The notes: generated by a model from the sequence alone, not told the origin. Shown: positions 16,574 through 25,029, counted from the first letter of the stretch. The stretch: DNA of 64,000 nucleotides from Psychrobacillus sp. FSL K6-4046 (GCF_038624605.1 NZ_CP152020.1:3775312-3839311), one strand, 5' to 3'. Program-made: numbers and translations.

Positions 16574-17098
16574 TTGACGAATCAATTTAATTTTCCGGGT
16601 TTATTTCCCGGCGGATTTCCGGGAAGACCACCTGGTGGACCTGGAAGCACAGGAAGACCGCCAGGAGGGCCAGGTGGCTTTCCGGGTATACCAGGTTTTC
16701 CAGGATCACCGGGTTCGCCAGGTTTTCCAGGGTCTCCGGGTTTTCCGGGCTCGCCAGGGATGCCTGGATTTCCAAATAGACCGCCAGGTGGCGGGCAGAC
16801 TCCAGGTACACCAGGTAGGCCTCCAGGACAAAATACACAAGGAGGGCCACCTACTAGCCCTCCGCCCTCGTTTATTCCTCAACAAAGACAGGATGTAGGC
16901 GTGTTTGCGGTTGACCCTGGCGCTATTAGAAATTGCTTGTTCCGGAACACTTATATTTGGTTAAATAACGGAAGAGGCTTTTGGATCTACCCAACCTATG
17001 TAGGTAGAAATTCAGTTTCTGGTTTTCGCTGGAATGGTTTTCGTTGGACCTTCTACGGTACAGACCTAGGAAGAATAACATCTTTTCAATGCTTTTAA
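16574..17098 (+). CDS. Proline/glycine-rich collagen-like protein with conserved C-terminal domain
   Basis: The first 95 residues are almost only Gly, Pro, Phe and Ser, with a run of GFPGSP-type G-x-P triplets from residue 35 to 67. The last 60 residues form a compact aromatic-rich domain: IRNCLFRNTYIWL, GRGFWIYPTYVGR, GFRWNGFRW and a final FQCF, with two Cys. Similar Pro/Gly-rich proteins with this tail occur in Bacillales and are often mislabelled transporters. Neither a signal peptide nor a membrane segment is visible, so a spore-surface or structural role is an inference. The start is TTG at 16574 after GGAGGATATTAT. Its ribosome binding site lies inside a hairpin, and a strong terminator follows. 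Confidence 0.75.
   Translation: MTNQFNFPGLFPGGFPGRPPGGPGSTGRPPGGPGGFPGIPGFPGSPGSPGFPGSPGFPGSPGMPGFPNRPPGGGQTPGTPGRPPGQNTQGGPPTSPPPSFIPQQRQDVGVFAVDPGAIRNCLFRNTYIWLNNGRGFWIYPTYVGRNSVSGFRWNGFRWTFYGTDLGRITSFQCF
16676..16774 (+). repeat. Collagen-like GFPGSP-type triplet repeat inside the gene
   Basis: Tandem degenerate units (tttccaggatcaccgggt-like) encode G-F-P-G-S-P. The repeated DNA also opens long frames on both strands, which are artefacts. Such tracts are prone to copy-number change between strains. Confidence 0.8.
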
Positions 17099-17123
17099 AA
17101 AGCCGAGTCTTCTCGGCTTTTTC
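17097..17123 (+). terminator. Terminator after the collagen-like gene
   Basis: AAAAGCCGAG, a TCTT loop, then CTCGGCTTTTTC: a compact, near-perfect intrinsic terminator immediately after the stop codon. Confidence 0.92.
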
Positions 17124-17219
17124 TTATTTCTCCAGTTTTCTCCCACTTTACAAAGTGTATAATGAGGATTAAAATAAAACTTAGCTAGTTAAATAATTTT
17201 CCAGACAAGGAGCTAGAAG

Positions 17220-17624
17220 ATGACAAATCCACTTATTCATGAGCTTTTCCAAAAGACTCGTTATTTATCGTATGAGGTAAACAAAACGCTAAAGGATTAT
17301 AATCTTTATTCATCTCAATGGTCTGTCTTGAATTGCGTCTATCGACATAATGAAATGACACTGACTCAAATTTGGAAGTATTTAAATGTGGAAGCCCCTA
17401 CGATCACTCGTACAGTCAATCGATTGGCTGTTTTAGGTTGGCTAGACATAAAGGCTGGAAAAGACCGTCGTGAAAAAATAGTAAGACTTTCAACCAAAGC
17501 GCTAGAAACCTTTCCTACTATTGAAAACTCTATGAATGCTTTCGAAAACGAAATGATTTCTGCCCTGTCTAAAGAAGACCAACAGCTTTTAATGGAGTTG
17601 TTAAAAAAAATTAATAAGGAGTAA
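17220..17624 (+). CDS. MarR-family transcriptional regulator
   Basis: Winged-helix repressor of 134 aa. The recognition region reads MTLTQIWKYLNVEAPTITRTVNRLAVLGWLDIKAGKDRREKIVRLS (residues about 44-90, cited in parts), with the typical wing sequence KDRREK. N- and C-terminal helices form the dimer interface. CAAGGAGCTAGAAG precedes the ATG. The MFS transporter gene starts 7 nt after its stop, so it most likely represses itself and that exporter, in the usual MarR arrangement. Ligand unknown. Confidence 0.88.
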   Translation: MTNPLIHELFQKTRYLSYEVNKTLKDYNLYSSQWSVLNCVYRHNEMTLTQIWKYLNVEAPTITRTVNRLAVLGWLDIKAGKDRREKIVRLSTKALETFPTIENSMNAFENEMISALSKEDQQLLMELLKKINKE

Positions 17625-17630
17625 TGTTTT

Positions 17631-18806
17631 TTGACTAACAAGGAACCAATATGGACTAAACCTTTTATCAGTTTGTTCAGTACAAACTTCTCCATATTTA
17701 TCATCTTCTATGGCTTAGTAACTGTTCTTCCTCTTTACGCTACAGATGTATTAGAGCGTTCGGATGAAGATGCCGGTTTACTAATGACCATTTTTTTAAT
17801 TTCTGCAATTATTATGCGTCCGTTTACCGGTAAGCTTTTAGATTTAGCTGGTAAGAGAAAGATGCTATGGATCAGTTTATTTTTATACTTGATTTGCACA
17901 GTTATGTATTACTTCATAGAACCCTTTAGTATCTTGCTTATTTTGCGCTTTGTCCAAGGTATTTGGTTTAGTATCGCTACAACCGCCAGTGGCTCCCTTG
18001 CTGCAGACAATATTCCACCATCTAGACGTGGTGCAGGATTAGGATACTTTACTATGTCTACAAATTTAGCTGTTGTAGTAGGTCCCTTCATCGCTTTGAC
18101 GATTGTTCAGTACTTCTCATATGATATTTTCTTTATAGCTATGAGCCTACTTTTATTAATTGGTGCTTTAACGGCATTATCCATTCCACCTGAGAAACAG
18201 CCAGCCGTGCCACCTGTCAGAGCAAAAATGACTTTAAACGATCTTTTTGAAAAGAAATCTTTACCAATCGCATTAATCGGGAGCTTAGTCGCTTTTTCAT
18301 ACGCAAGCATTCTATCTTATCTTTCTATATACTCCCAACAAAAAGATTTGTTGTATCTAACTAGTAGCTTCTTTGCAGTTTTTGCTATTGTGATGCTTGT
18401 AAGTAGACCATTTACCGGAAGAATTTTTGATGAAAAAGGACCAAGATACATAATAATACCGGGATTAGTCTTCTTTATGTTTGGACTTATTTTATTAGCA
18501 TATATGGATAGTCCCTTTACATTCTTATTGTCTGGCGCTTTTATTGGTTTAGGATATGGAGCGATTGTGCCTAGCTTCCAAACACTAGCTATACAATCGA
18601 CTACTCATGAGAGAAGTGGCTATGCAACAGCTACCTTCTTTACATTGTTCGATACTGGTATTGCTATAGGTTCTTTCATCCTCGGAATTGTTGCATCGAA
18701 ACTTGGGTATCAAGGGCTTTACCTGCTATCTAGCGGAATTGTTGCCTTGACCTTGATTGTATTCTTAATGCAAATGAAGCGATTGAGAGCAAACCTTAAT
18801 CGCTAA
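17631..18806 (+). CDS. MFS-family efflux transporter
   Basis: 391-residue major facilitator with 12 predicted membrane segments. The loop 2-3 motif reads RPFTGKLLDLAGKRKMLW (about residues 63-80), and a matching copy RPFTGRIFDEKGPRYII begins the second half. A short Pro-rich basic central loop (PPEKQPAVPPVRAK) separates the halves. The start is TTG at 17631 with AAGGAGTAATGTTT upstream. It forms an operon with the preceding marR-type gene, which supports drug or metabolite export under ligand control; the substrate is not identifiable. Confidence 0.87.
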   Translation: MTNKEPIWTKPFISLFSTNFSIFIIFYGLVTVLPLYATDVLERSDEDAGLLMTIFLISAIIMRPFTGKLLDLAGKRKMLWISLFLYLICTVMYYFIEPFSILLILRFVQGIWFSIATTASGSLAADNIPPSRRGAGLGYFTMSTNLAVVVGPFIALTIVQYFSYDIFFIAMSLLLLIGALTALSIPPEKQPAVPPVRAKMTLNDLFEKKSLPIALIGSLVAFSYASILSYLSIYSQQKDLLYLTSSFFAVFAIVMLVSRPFTGRIFDEKGPRYIIIPGLVFFMFGLILLAYMDSPFTFLLSGAFIGLGYGAIVPSFQTLAIQSTTHERSGYATATFFTLFDTGIAIGSFILGIVASKLGYQGLYLLSSGIVALTLIVFLMQMKRLRANLNR

Positions 18807-18862
18807 GCTTAATGCCTTTTGAGGGACAAACGCTTTGTTCCGAGTTAATCCGTTTATATTAT

Positions 18863-18902
18863 AAAAAGCACAATGCAGAAGTCGACTGCATTGTGCTTTT
18901 TA
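18863..18902 (+). terminator. Terminator after the marR-MFS operon
   Basis: AAAAAGCACAATGCAG and CTGCATTGTGCTTTTT form a perfect 16-bp stem with a 7-nt loop. Confidence 0.95.
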
Positions 18903-18979
18903 TTTAAATAGATGTATATAAACCCTATATTTGGTAAGACTTATGTGGACTTAAAAATGTAAAATTAGGAGGGACATAA

Positions 18980-19516
18980 GTGTATAAACATATTACAGTT
19001 ACTTTAGTAATTACTAGCGTTTTATTGGCAGGGTGTAGCTTTTCTTCAGTTGATGCAGATAAAGGTGAGATGGTGGATGTTTCATTGATGAATTCAGAAG
19101 GTAAACAAGTAGGAACTGCAACGCTTTCAGAAACCTCCAAGGGTACCCACATTTTATTAAAAGCAGAGGGGTTAGCTCCTGGAATTAAGGCCATCCATTT
19201 TCATGAGAAGGCTAGCTGTGAAAAACCAACGTTTGAATCCGCCGGAGGTCATTTTAATCCTACTGGAAAAGAGCATGGATTTCAAAATCATAAGGGGTAT
19301 CATGCCGGAGATCTACCCAATATTGAAATAGACAAGGATGGAACTGTTGAGTTAGAAACTATTTCACCTGCTGTAGTGTTAACACAAGGGAAAAGTAATT
19401 CTTTGTTAGATGCTGATGGTAGTGCTATTGTTATTCATGAAAGTGCTGATGACTATAAAACCGATCCTGCAGGTAATTCTGGCAAAAGAATTGTATGCGG
19501 AGAAATTAAGAAATAA
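18980..19516 (+). CDS. sodC: Cu/Zn superoxide dismutase-family lipoprotein
   Basis: Extracytoplasmic lipoprotein: signal peptide with lipobox LLAGC (Cys19). The SOD domain has every ligand expected for an active enzyme: H73 and H75 (copper), H91 (bridging), H99, H108 and D111 (zinc), H153 (copper), plus the C80/C173 disulfide pair and R170. B. subtilis YojM is reported to lack copper ligands, so this homolog looks more complete. The start is GTG at 18980 after AGGAGGGACATAA. The CAP-domain gene follows by 17 nt. Role: removal of superoxide outside the membrane. Confidence 0.9.
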   Translation: MYKHITVTLVITSVLLAGCSFSSVDADKGEMVDVSLMNSEGKQVGTATLSETSKGTHILLKAEGLAPGIKAIHFHEKASCEKPTFESAGGHFNPTGKEHGFQNHKGYHAGDLPNIEIDKDGTVELETISPAVVLTQGKSNSLLDADGSAIVIHESADDYKTDPAGNSGKRIVCGEIKK

Positions 19517-19533
19517 GTTGGAGTGTGAAACAC

Positions 19534-20616
19534 ATGAGAAAAGTAGGCTGGTTTCTTCTTTTGTTAGTAGCCATTTTCTTCTCCAGACCTTTGTGGGAGG
19601 AATATACAACTGAATATGTTGATCTTTCTTTTCTTCAGCCTGTAGATGAATGGATAGAGTCTATGGAGGTTGGTCAGTATCTAAATGAAGCGAAGGCTTA
19701 CTGGCAAGAGATGAAATCTAATCCTACTTCCTCCCCAACTAAAACGAGCATTCCTCTTTCTGATGCAGGCATTGAGCTAGATCAGATTAAGATGGGTATG
19801 AAAAAAAGCGAGATTGAAACGGTATATGGAAAAGCTCAAAGAGTTAGTCTAAACGAATACGGGTTAGTTTGGCATACTCACCATGAAAACTATCAAAATT
19901 TCATGATGGTTTCTTATGATTCTCAAAATAAGGTAAATGCCATGTTCACTAATCAGCCCTCTAACTCCATGTTTTTAGGGATGACTATGGATAGTAATAG
20001 AGAGCAGGTGCTTGCTGCTTTAGGAGAACCTATCAAACGTTTAAAAAAGGGTAACATCGTCTATATACTCCCAGACTCGGGGGAATATGATTTGTTTTTG
20101 GTCAATAACAACTATGTTACTTTTTTTTATGATATACATGAGAGCAGTACTATTACAGCAATACAAATTGTAGAGGAATCCGTGGAAAAAAATCATAAAA
20201 AAACATTTGGTGAGCCTTCTGAGGAATTGAAAAAAGGATTTGAATATCAGCTTTTCGATTTAACAAATGCTGCTCGTGCGATTCGTGGTTTACCTATCCT
20301 TGCGTACGATGAATCAGTAAGTGACACCGCTCGGAAGCATAGTGAGGATATGGCTATCCATAATTATTTTAGTCATGACAACTTACAGGGGCTAACTCCT
20401 TTTGACCGAATGGAGCAGGATGGTCTTAGCTTTACCTATGCTGGTGAAAATTTAGCATACGGACAAAGCAGCAGTATATTTGCCCATGAGGGATTGATGA
20501 ACTCACTTGGTCACCGTAAAAATATTCTAAGTCCAAATTATAGGAATTTAGGAGTCGGAACTGCTTTTAATGATACTGCCACACCCTACTACACTGAAAA
20601 CTTTTTTACACAGTGA
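19534..20616 (+). CDS. ylbC: YlbC-like CAP-domain protein
   Basis: Exported protein: N-terminal signal/anchor helix (about 5-18). It continues with a linker, a CAP-associated N-terminal region repeated twice (IELDQIKMGMKKSEIETVYG and MFLGMTMDSNREQVLAALGEP, cited in parts), and a C-terminal CAP/SCP domain from about residue 235 (LTNAARAIRGLP, HSEDMA, FSHDN, GENLAYG, LGHRKNILSPNY). The CAP-domain His and Glu residues are present. Function is unknown; spore or cell-wall-associated roles have been suggested for relatives. ATG 19534 is 10 nt after GGAG, whereas the GTG at 19525 is too close. Probably cotranscribed with sodC. Confidence 0.82.
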   Translation: MRKVGWFLLLLVAIFFSRPLWEEYTTEYVDLSFLQPVDEWIESMEVGQYLNEAKAYWQEMKSNPTSSPTKTSIPLSDAGIELDQIKMGMKKSEIETVYGKAQRVSLNEYGLVWHTHHENYQNFMMVSYDSQNKVNAMFTNQPSNSMFLGMTMDSNREQVLAALGEPIKRLKKGNIVYILPDSGEYDLFLVNNNYVTFFYDIHESSTITAIQIVEESVEKNHKKTFGEPSEELKKGFEYQLFDLTNAARAIRGLPILAYDESVSDTARKHSEDMAIHNYFSHDNLQGLTPFDRMEQDGLSFTYAGENLAYGQSSSIFAHEGLMNSLGHRKNILSPNYRNLGVGTAFNDTATPYYTENFFTQ

Positions 20617-20625
20617 AAAGCTATA

Positions 20626-20664
20626 GAGAGGATCACGACTAATGTCGGGATCCTCTCTTCTAAA
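20626..20664 (+). terminator. Terminator between ylbC-like gene and nitroreductase
   Basis: GAGAGGATC and GATCCTCTC enclose an inner CGAC/GTCG stem. It lies between convergent genes and could serve both. Confidence 0.75.
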
Positions 20665-20670
20665 TTTCAC

Positions 20671-21402
20671 TTACTTTAAGTTAAATCCTTTACTTGCTAA
20701 GAAATCTCTCACATGGGGTCTGCGAGGACTTTCTAGGAAGTCTGCCATTTGACTTGTCCAAGTAGATACTTTTTGGTTAGATCCACGACTCAAGTAATAT
20801 TCCTTCATCGTTTCATCATACTCTTTCAGAAGCTCTCCGTATTTACCAGAATTATAATCATTTTCGTGGAGAATGGCCTCCACTGGTAGACGTGGCTTCA
20901 CCTCATTTTGTTGGTCAGGCACACCTAGTGTAATTGCAAAGAGTGGAAATACCCCTTCTGGCAGATTAAACAAAGTACTAATTTCATCTAATGCATTTCT
21001 TACCCCACCTATGTAGCAGATGCCATAGCCTTTGTCTTCGGCAGCAATAACAAGATTTTGCGCGAACAGGGCTACGTCTACTGTTCCGACAATTACATTT
21101 TCAACCGTATCAATCGTTATTTCTTTTTCTTGAATTTTGCCAGCCGCTTGTAAGCGATTGAAGTCTGCACACATTAGAAGAGCTGCTCCTGCAGTAGCAA
21201 ATTGAGTAGGGTTTTTGGATAGTCTACCTAGTTCTTCTTTTTTCTCCTCATCGGAAACCCATATCACGCTATAGGCTTGTACGAAGTGGGAGCTGGCTGC
21301 ATGTTGAGCAGTTTCTATAAGCTCTACTACTTCTTCTCTCGGCAACTTATAGTCTTTATATTTTCTCACAGAAGCATGCGCTCGTAACAGTTCTTTAACC
21401 AT
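20671..21402 (-). CDS. NfsA/NfrA-type FMN nitroreductase
   Basis: Oxygen-insensitive NAD(P)H nitroreductase/flavin reductase, 243 aa. N-terminal HASVRKYKD with the FMN-phosphate-binding Arg/Ser pair, central AAEDKGYGICYIGGVRN near residue 120-136, and FALITLGVPDQQNEVKPRLP-like NADPH-side segment (observed AITLGVPDQQNEVKPRLP). Dimeric cytoplasmic flavoprotein acting on quinones, nitroaromatics or FMN. AAAGAAGGAATACGA precedes the ATG. Monocistronic on the minus strand. The physiological electron acceptor cannot be inferred. Confidence 0.88.
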   Translation of the reverse strand: MVKELLRAHASVRKYKDYKLPREEVVELIETAQHAASSHFVQAYSVIWVSDEEKKEELGRLSKNPTQFATAGAALLMCADFNRLQAAGKIQEKEITIDTVENVIVGTVDVALFAQNLVIAAEDKGYGICYIGGVRNALDEISTLFNLPEGVFPLFAITLGVPDQQNEVKPRLPVEAILHENDYNSGKYGELLKEYDETMKEYYLSRGSNQKVSTWTSQMADFLESPRRPHVRDFLASKGFNLK

Positions 21403-21552
21403 TCGTATTCCTTCTTTCGTTGTTTTTTCTAAAGTAAGTATAGCTTAATTTATTTTAAGAATGAAACAAATCACACTCTAAGGAAACGGAATGGCTATTA
21501 AAGACGGCAAGTAACAAGCTATGGGCTCTGCAGTGCTTGTTGAGTCAATTAC

Positions 21553-21592
21553 AAATAAGCACAGGAAGGGGATACCATTACTGTGCTTATTT
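21553..21592 (-). terminator. Terminator after the aldehyde dehydrogenase operon
   Basis: AAATAAGCACAG and CTGTGCTTATTT form a 12-bp stem just past the stop codon of the DUF779 gene. Upstream of it (21513-21540) is a second smaller inverted repeat, ACAAGC/GCTTGT. Confidence 0.8.
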
Positions 21593-21595
21593 CCA

Positions 21596-21958
21596 TTATT
21601 CATAACTACTAAGCTGAGTGTTCTCGTCAGAGGTAAATGCCCGGGATCTTGTTAGGAATCGTTTGCCCTCTACTCCTTCTAAAGAAAACATTCCTCCTCT
21701 TCCCTCTACCACATCAATGATTAGCTGGGTATGCTTCCAGTATTCAAACTGATTCTTGTGCATGTAAAACGGAACATCCCCAATATGTCCTAAGAGTATA
21801 TCCTGATCTCCGATAATTAGCTCCCCATTGGGATAGCACATAGGAGAGGACCCGTCACAGCACCCTCCTGATTGATGAAACATTAAGGGACCGTGCTTAC
21901 TTTTCAATTGCTCGATTAGCTCTAGTGAAGTATCTGTTGCGATGACCCTTTCGACCAT
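21596..21958 (-). CDS. DUF779 protein, aldehyde dehydrogenase partner
   Basis: 120-residue protein of the DUF779 family, with the conserved cysteine cluster HQSGGCCDGSSPMCY (residues 28-42), which could bind a metal, and QFEYWKHTQLIIDVVEGRGGMFSLEG-like C-terminal part (cited in brief). In many bacteria this family sits immediately after acetaldehyde dehydrogenase genes, as here: 22 nt after the dehydrogenase stop codon, same strand. The function is not established. The sequence supports only a role linked to the dehydrogenase. AGAGAGGATGAATGTAG precedes the ATG. Confidence 0.88.
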   Translation of the reverse strand: MVERVIATDTSLELIEQLKSKHGPLMFHQSGGCCDGSSPMCYPNGELIIGDQDILLGHIGDVPFYMHKNQFEYWKHTQLIIDVVEGRGGMFSLEGVEGKRFLTRSRAFTSDENTQLSSYE

Positions 21959-21980
21959 CTACATTCATCCTCTCTGTTGC

Positions 21981-23501
21981 TTAAAAGAATCCTAATTTAT
22001 TTTCACTATAGCTCACTAATAGATTTTTGGTTTGTTGATAGTGACTGAGCATCATCAAATGATTTTCTCGGCCTATTCCAGACATTTTGTAGCCTCCGAA
22101 AGCAGCATGGGCCGGGTATTGATGATAACAATTTGTCCATACACGTCCTGCTTGAATAGCACGTCCAAAACGATATGCTGTATTCATATTGCGTGTCCAT
22201 ATTCCAGAACCTAAGCCGTATAACGTGTCATTAGCAATTTCCAGAGCTTCTTCTTTCGTCTTAAATGTGGTAACCGACACCACTGGACCAAAAATTTCTT
22301 CCTGGAATATACGCATTTTGTTATGACCCTTAAAGACTGTCGGCTTAATGTAATAGCCCTCTGCCAATTCACCTTCTAATGTATTCCGTTCGCCACCGAT
22401 CAGGCACTCTGCTCCCTCTTGTTTTCCAATATCCAAGTAGGATAGAATTTTCTCCATTTGCTCTGTGGAAGCCTGTGCTCCCATCATTACATCAGGGTCT
22501 AAAGGATTTCCTATGTTAATAGACTCTACTCGAGCAATTACTCGTTCCATAAATTTATCGTAAATAGACTCTTGAATAAGCACCCTTGAAGGACATGTAC
22601 ACACTTCTCCTTGATTTAAAGCGAACAATACAAAGCCCTCTATTGCTTTGTCTAAAAATGCATCATCTTCATCCATTATGTCCTCAAAGAAGATATTTGG
22701 TGATTTCCCACCAAGCTCTAGTGTTACTGGAATAAGGTTTTGAGAAGCATACTGCATGATTAAACGGCCAGTGGTAGTTTCTCCGGTAAAGGCAATTTTA
22801 CTGATTCTAGGACTAGAGGCTAAAGGTTTACCAGCTTCTAAGCCAAATCCATTTACGATATTCACCACGCCAGCGGGAAGTAAATCCTCAATCAGCTCCA
22901 TTAGTACTAATATAGAGGCTGGCGTTTGCTCTGCTGGTTTTAGCACGACACAGTTACCAGCTGCTAAGGCCGGGGCTAGCTTCCATACTGCCATTAGGAT
23001 AGGGAAATTCCAAGGAATAATTTGTCCCACTACACCAAGAGGTTCATGGAAATGATATGCAACTGTATCATTGTCTATTTGGCTAAGCCGACCTTCTTGT
23101 GCTCTAATGGCACCAGCAAAATAACGAAAGTGGTCAATAGCTAAAGGTAAATCAGCATTTAAAGTCTCTCGTACCGCTTTACCGTTGTCCCAAGTCTCTG
23201 CAATAGCTAACATCTCTAAATTTTCTTCTAAACGGTTAGCAATTTTGTTTAAAATATTTGATCGCTCAGTTACCGATGTCAATCCCCAAGCTTCCTTGGC
23301 CGCATGAGCTGCATCTAAAGCCAATTCGATATCCTCCGATGTGGAACGAGCAACCATTGTAAATACCTTTCCTGTCACAGGTGTGACATTCTCAAAGTAC
23401 TGCCCATTAACCGGTGGTGTCCACTCTCCGTTGATATAATTATCATACTTGTCCTTAAAGGAAACCTTTGCCCCTTCAGTATTAGGAAATGCATAAACCA
23501 T
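21981..23501 (-). CDS. NAD-dependent acetaldehyde/aldehyde dehydrogenase
   Basis: Oxidises short-chain aldehydes to acids. 506 aa of the ExaC/AldB type. Visible motifs: [21 protein letters not shown] (about 157), FTGETTTGR for NAD binding (about 235), [11 protein letters not shown] with the general-base Glu (about 258), and [13 protein letters not shown] with the catalytic Cys (about 292). The C-terminal end [19 protein letters not shown] is typical of this subgroup. GGGGAGGAATAGGG precedes the ATG. It is the first gene of an operon with the DUF779 gene. A cre-like site 57-72 nt upstream suggests carbon catabolite control. Confidence 0.92.
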   Translation of the reverse strand: MVYAFPNTEGAKVSFKDKYDNYINGEWTPPVNGQYFENVTPVTGKVFTMVARSTSEDIELALDAAHAAKEAWGLTSVTERSNILNKIANRLEENLEMLAIAETWDNGKAVRETLNADLPLAIDHFRYFAGAIRAQEGRLSQIDNDTVAYHFHEPLGVVGQIIPWNFPILMAVWKLAPALAAGNCVVLKPAEQTPASILVLMELIEDLLPAGVVNIVNGFGLEAGKPLASSPRISKIAFTGETTTGRLIMQYASQNLIPVTLELGGKSPNIFFEDIMDEDDAFLDKAIEGFVLFALNQGEVCTCPSRVLIQESIYDKFMERVIARVESINIGNPLDPDVMMGAQASTEQMEKILSYLDIGKQEGAECLIGGERNTLEGELAEGYYIKPTVFKGHNKMRIFQEEIFGPVVSVTTFKTKEEALEIANDTLYGLGSGIWTRNMNTAYRFGRAIQAGRVWTNCYHQYPAHAAFGGYKMSGIGRENHLMMLSHYQQTKNLLVSYSENKLGFF

Positions 23502-23557
23502 CCCTATTCCTCCCCCACATTTTTTTGCGCATTTAAATAATATGCAAAAGAATAATT

Positions 23558-23573
23558 ATGTATGCGCTTACAT
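23558..23573 (-). promoter_or_regulatory. cre-like catabolite-control site
   Basis: On the minus strand the site reads ATGTAAGCGCATACAT, one mismatch from TGWAANCGNTNWCA, the CcpA target consensus. It lies in the promoter region of the aldehyde dehydrogenase, so repression in the presence of preferred sugars is inferred. Confidence 0.55.
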
Positions 23574-23913
23574 TTTTAATTACTTTCCATGAGATGAATC
23601 TTATATCCCTCCTCCAATAATATCAATCTTATAATAATATTAACAGATTAAAATGAATATTCAAACTATATAATTTGATAAACTTATTTAAAGATGGGCT
23701 CTGTTATTTTCATAATTTCTCTATCAGCCACGTGCAATATTAAAGCCTTCATTATTCTTTTCAGAAAGGACTACATAAATTTAAATAGATAGATTAAAAA
23801 TGCTTATAACATTTTTTGGATAATTTTATTAATATATAGAAAACACTCTTTTAATTTTTTGAATTTTTTATAAAATAGAAGAATGGCTATTTTTTAGAAA
23901 AGAGGAGATTAAA
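23574..23913. other. Intergenic region between divergent aldehyde dehydrogenase and YitT genes
   Basis: About 340 nt, very AT-rich. It must hold both promoters. No small ORF with a ribosome binding site, no repeat copy and no clear terminator were seen. Confidence 0.5.
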
Positions 23914-24810
23914 TTGAGTGATATAGCGATTGAGCTGGCAAAAGTTAAAATACCTCACAGAAAAACCCCCAAAAAAGTTGTTGCTGGGCGCATGATCATG
24001 ATAGCAATTGGAGCTATCCTGATGGCGGTCGGTCTAGAACTTTTCTTAGTTCCCAATCAAATTCTCGATGGTGGAGTAGTAGGAGTTTCTATCATTATTT
24101 CACATTTAACGGGAGTAAGATTAGGAGTTTTTATCTTCATACTAAACATTCCATTCTTTTTCTTAGGATACAAGCAAATCGGAAAAACCTTTGCACTATC
24201 CACTCTTTTTGGTATTACTATACTGTCACTCTGTACATCTTATTTACACCATATTGATGCTTTTACAAAAGATTTACTGCTATCAACTGTATTTGGAGGC
24301 ATCGTTCTTGGAGTCGGAGTAGGATTAGTTATTCGTCATGGAGGTTCCTTGGATGGCTCTGAAATTTTAGCTATTCTTTTTAATAAAGCATTACCTTTTT
24401 CAGTTGGCGAGATTATTATGATAATAAATCTAGTCATATTCTCTGTTGCCGGTTTCGTCTTCACTTGGGAGCAAGCCATGTATTCCTTTTTAGCCTACTT
24501 TGTAGCATTTAAAACTATTGATATCGTTATTCAAGGTTTAGATGAATCTAAATCCGTCTTTATTATTAGTGAGAAAGTAGAGATTATTGGAGACACTGTC
24601 ATGGACCGTCTTGGTCGGGGAGTAACATATCTTCATGGGGAAGGTGCCTATACAGGGGATAGTAAGAAGGTAATCTTTACAGTAGTTACTCGATTAGAGG
24701 AAGCCAAGTTAAAATCTATTGTGGAAGAAATAGATTCCCATGCCTTTTTAGCAGTAGGCAACATAGCCGAGGTACAAGGCGGCAGATTTAAGAAAAAAGA
24801 CATTCATTAA
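23914..24810 (+). CDS. YitT-family membrane protein (DUF161/DUF2179)
   Basis: Five or six hydrophobic segments between residues 25 and 190, then a cytoplasmic C-terminal DUF2179 domain (about 215-290) containing VTYLHGEGAYTGDSKKVIFTVV-type sequence, here cited as GEGAYTGDSKK. Conserved family string GGSLDGSEILAI near residue 148. Members are widespread in Firmicutes; transport or export functions are proposed but unproven. The start is TTG at 23914 after AGAGGAGATTAAA. 298 aa is the usual size. The 126-bp repeat begins directly after the stop codon and may act as its transcript end. Confidence 0.85.
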   Translation: MSDIAIELAKVKIPHRKTPKKVVAGRMIMIAIGAILMAVGLELFLVPNQILDGGVVGVSIIISHLTGVRLGVFIFILNIPFFFLGYKQIGKTFALSTLFGITILSLCTSYLHHIDAFTKDLLLSTVFGGIVLGVGVGLVIRHGGSLDGSEILAILFNKALPFSVGEIIMIINLVIFSVAGFVFTWEQAMYSFLAYFVAFKTIDIVIQGLDESKSVFIISEKVEIIGDTVMDRLGRGVTYLHGEGAYTGDSKKVIFTVVTRLEEAKLKSIVEEIDSHAFLAVGNIAEVQGGRFKKKDIH

Positions 24811-24936
24811 CAAGAAAAGCGCAACCGCCTATGTCTGCCCCGACAGGCAAATGGGGAAATGCGAGGAGGCAGTTCCTCAGCCACCGGAGCTTTTCTCCAT
24901 TTGACCCCGAGGGGCAAGGCGGTGGAGCTAGACATC
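24811..24936. repeat. Structured interspersed repeat, copy 1
   Basis: 126-bp element, 121/126 identical by eye to 46111-46236. It begins AAGAAAAGCGCAACCGCC and ends GGTGGAGCTAGACATC. Internal complementary segments: CAAATGG with CCATTTG, GAGGA with TTCCTC, CCGCC with GGCGG, TGCCCC with GGGGCA, and ATGTCT with AGACAT. The last pair crosses the others, so a pseudoknot or alternative folds are possible. It resembles in style the short GC-rich repeats scattered through Bacillaceae genomes; no transposase is encoded. Confidence 0.85.
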
Positions 24937-24956
24937 GAGAAAAGCGCAACCGCCTG
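24937..24956. repeat. Partial repeat copy adjoining copy 1
   Basis: GAGAAAAGCGCAACCGCCTG repeats the left end of copy 1 directly after its right end, as if a second unit inserted in tandem and was then truncated. Confidence 0.7.
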
Positions 24957-24987
24957 TTTTTACCACTACTTTTTATTTTGCATATTT

Positions 24988-25023
24988 AAAACCCCGTACC
25001 TTGTAGAAGGATACGGGGTTTTA
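24988..25023 (-). terminator. Terminator after CoA transferase gene
   Basis: AAAACCCCGTA(T/C)C and GGTACGGGGTTTT pair around a small loop; A-run and T-run flanks allow bidirectional use. Confidence 0.85.
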
Positions 25024-25029
25024 TTGGTT

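Noticed and set aside
16587-16898. Long frames in other phases of the collagen-like gene
   Set aside because: GC-rich triplet repeats open all frames; only the TTG frame has a ribosome binding site and the conserved C-terminal domain.
24811-24936. Reading the repeat as a Bacillaceae-1 type RNA
   Set aside because: That motif, as I remember it, requires RUCCU terminal loops, which are not evident here.
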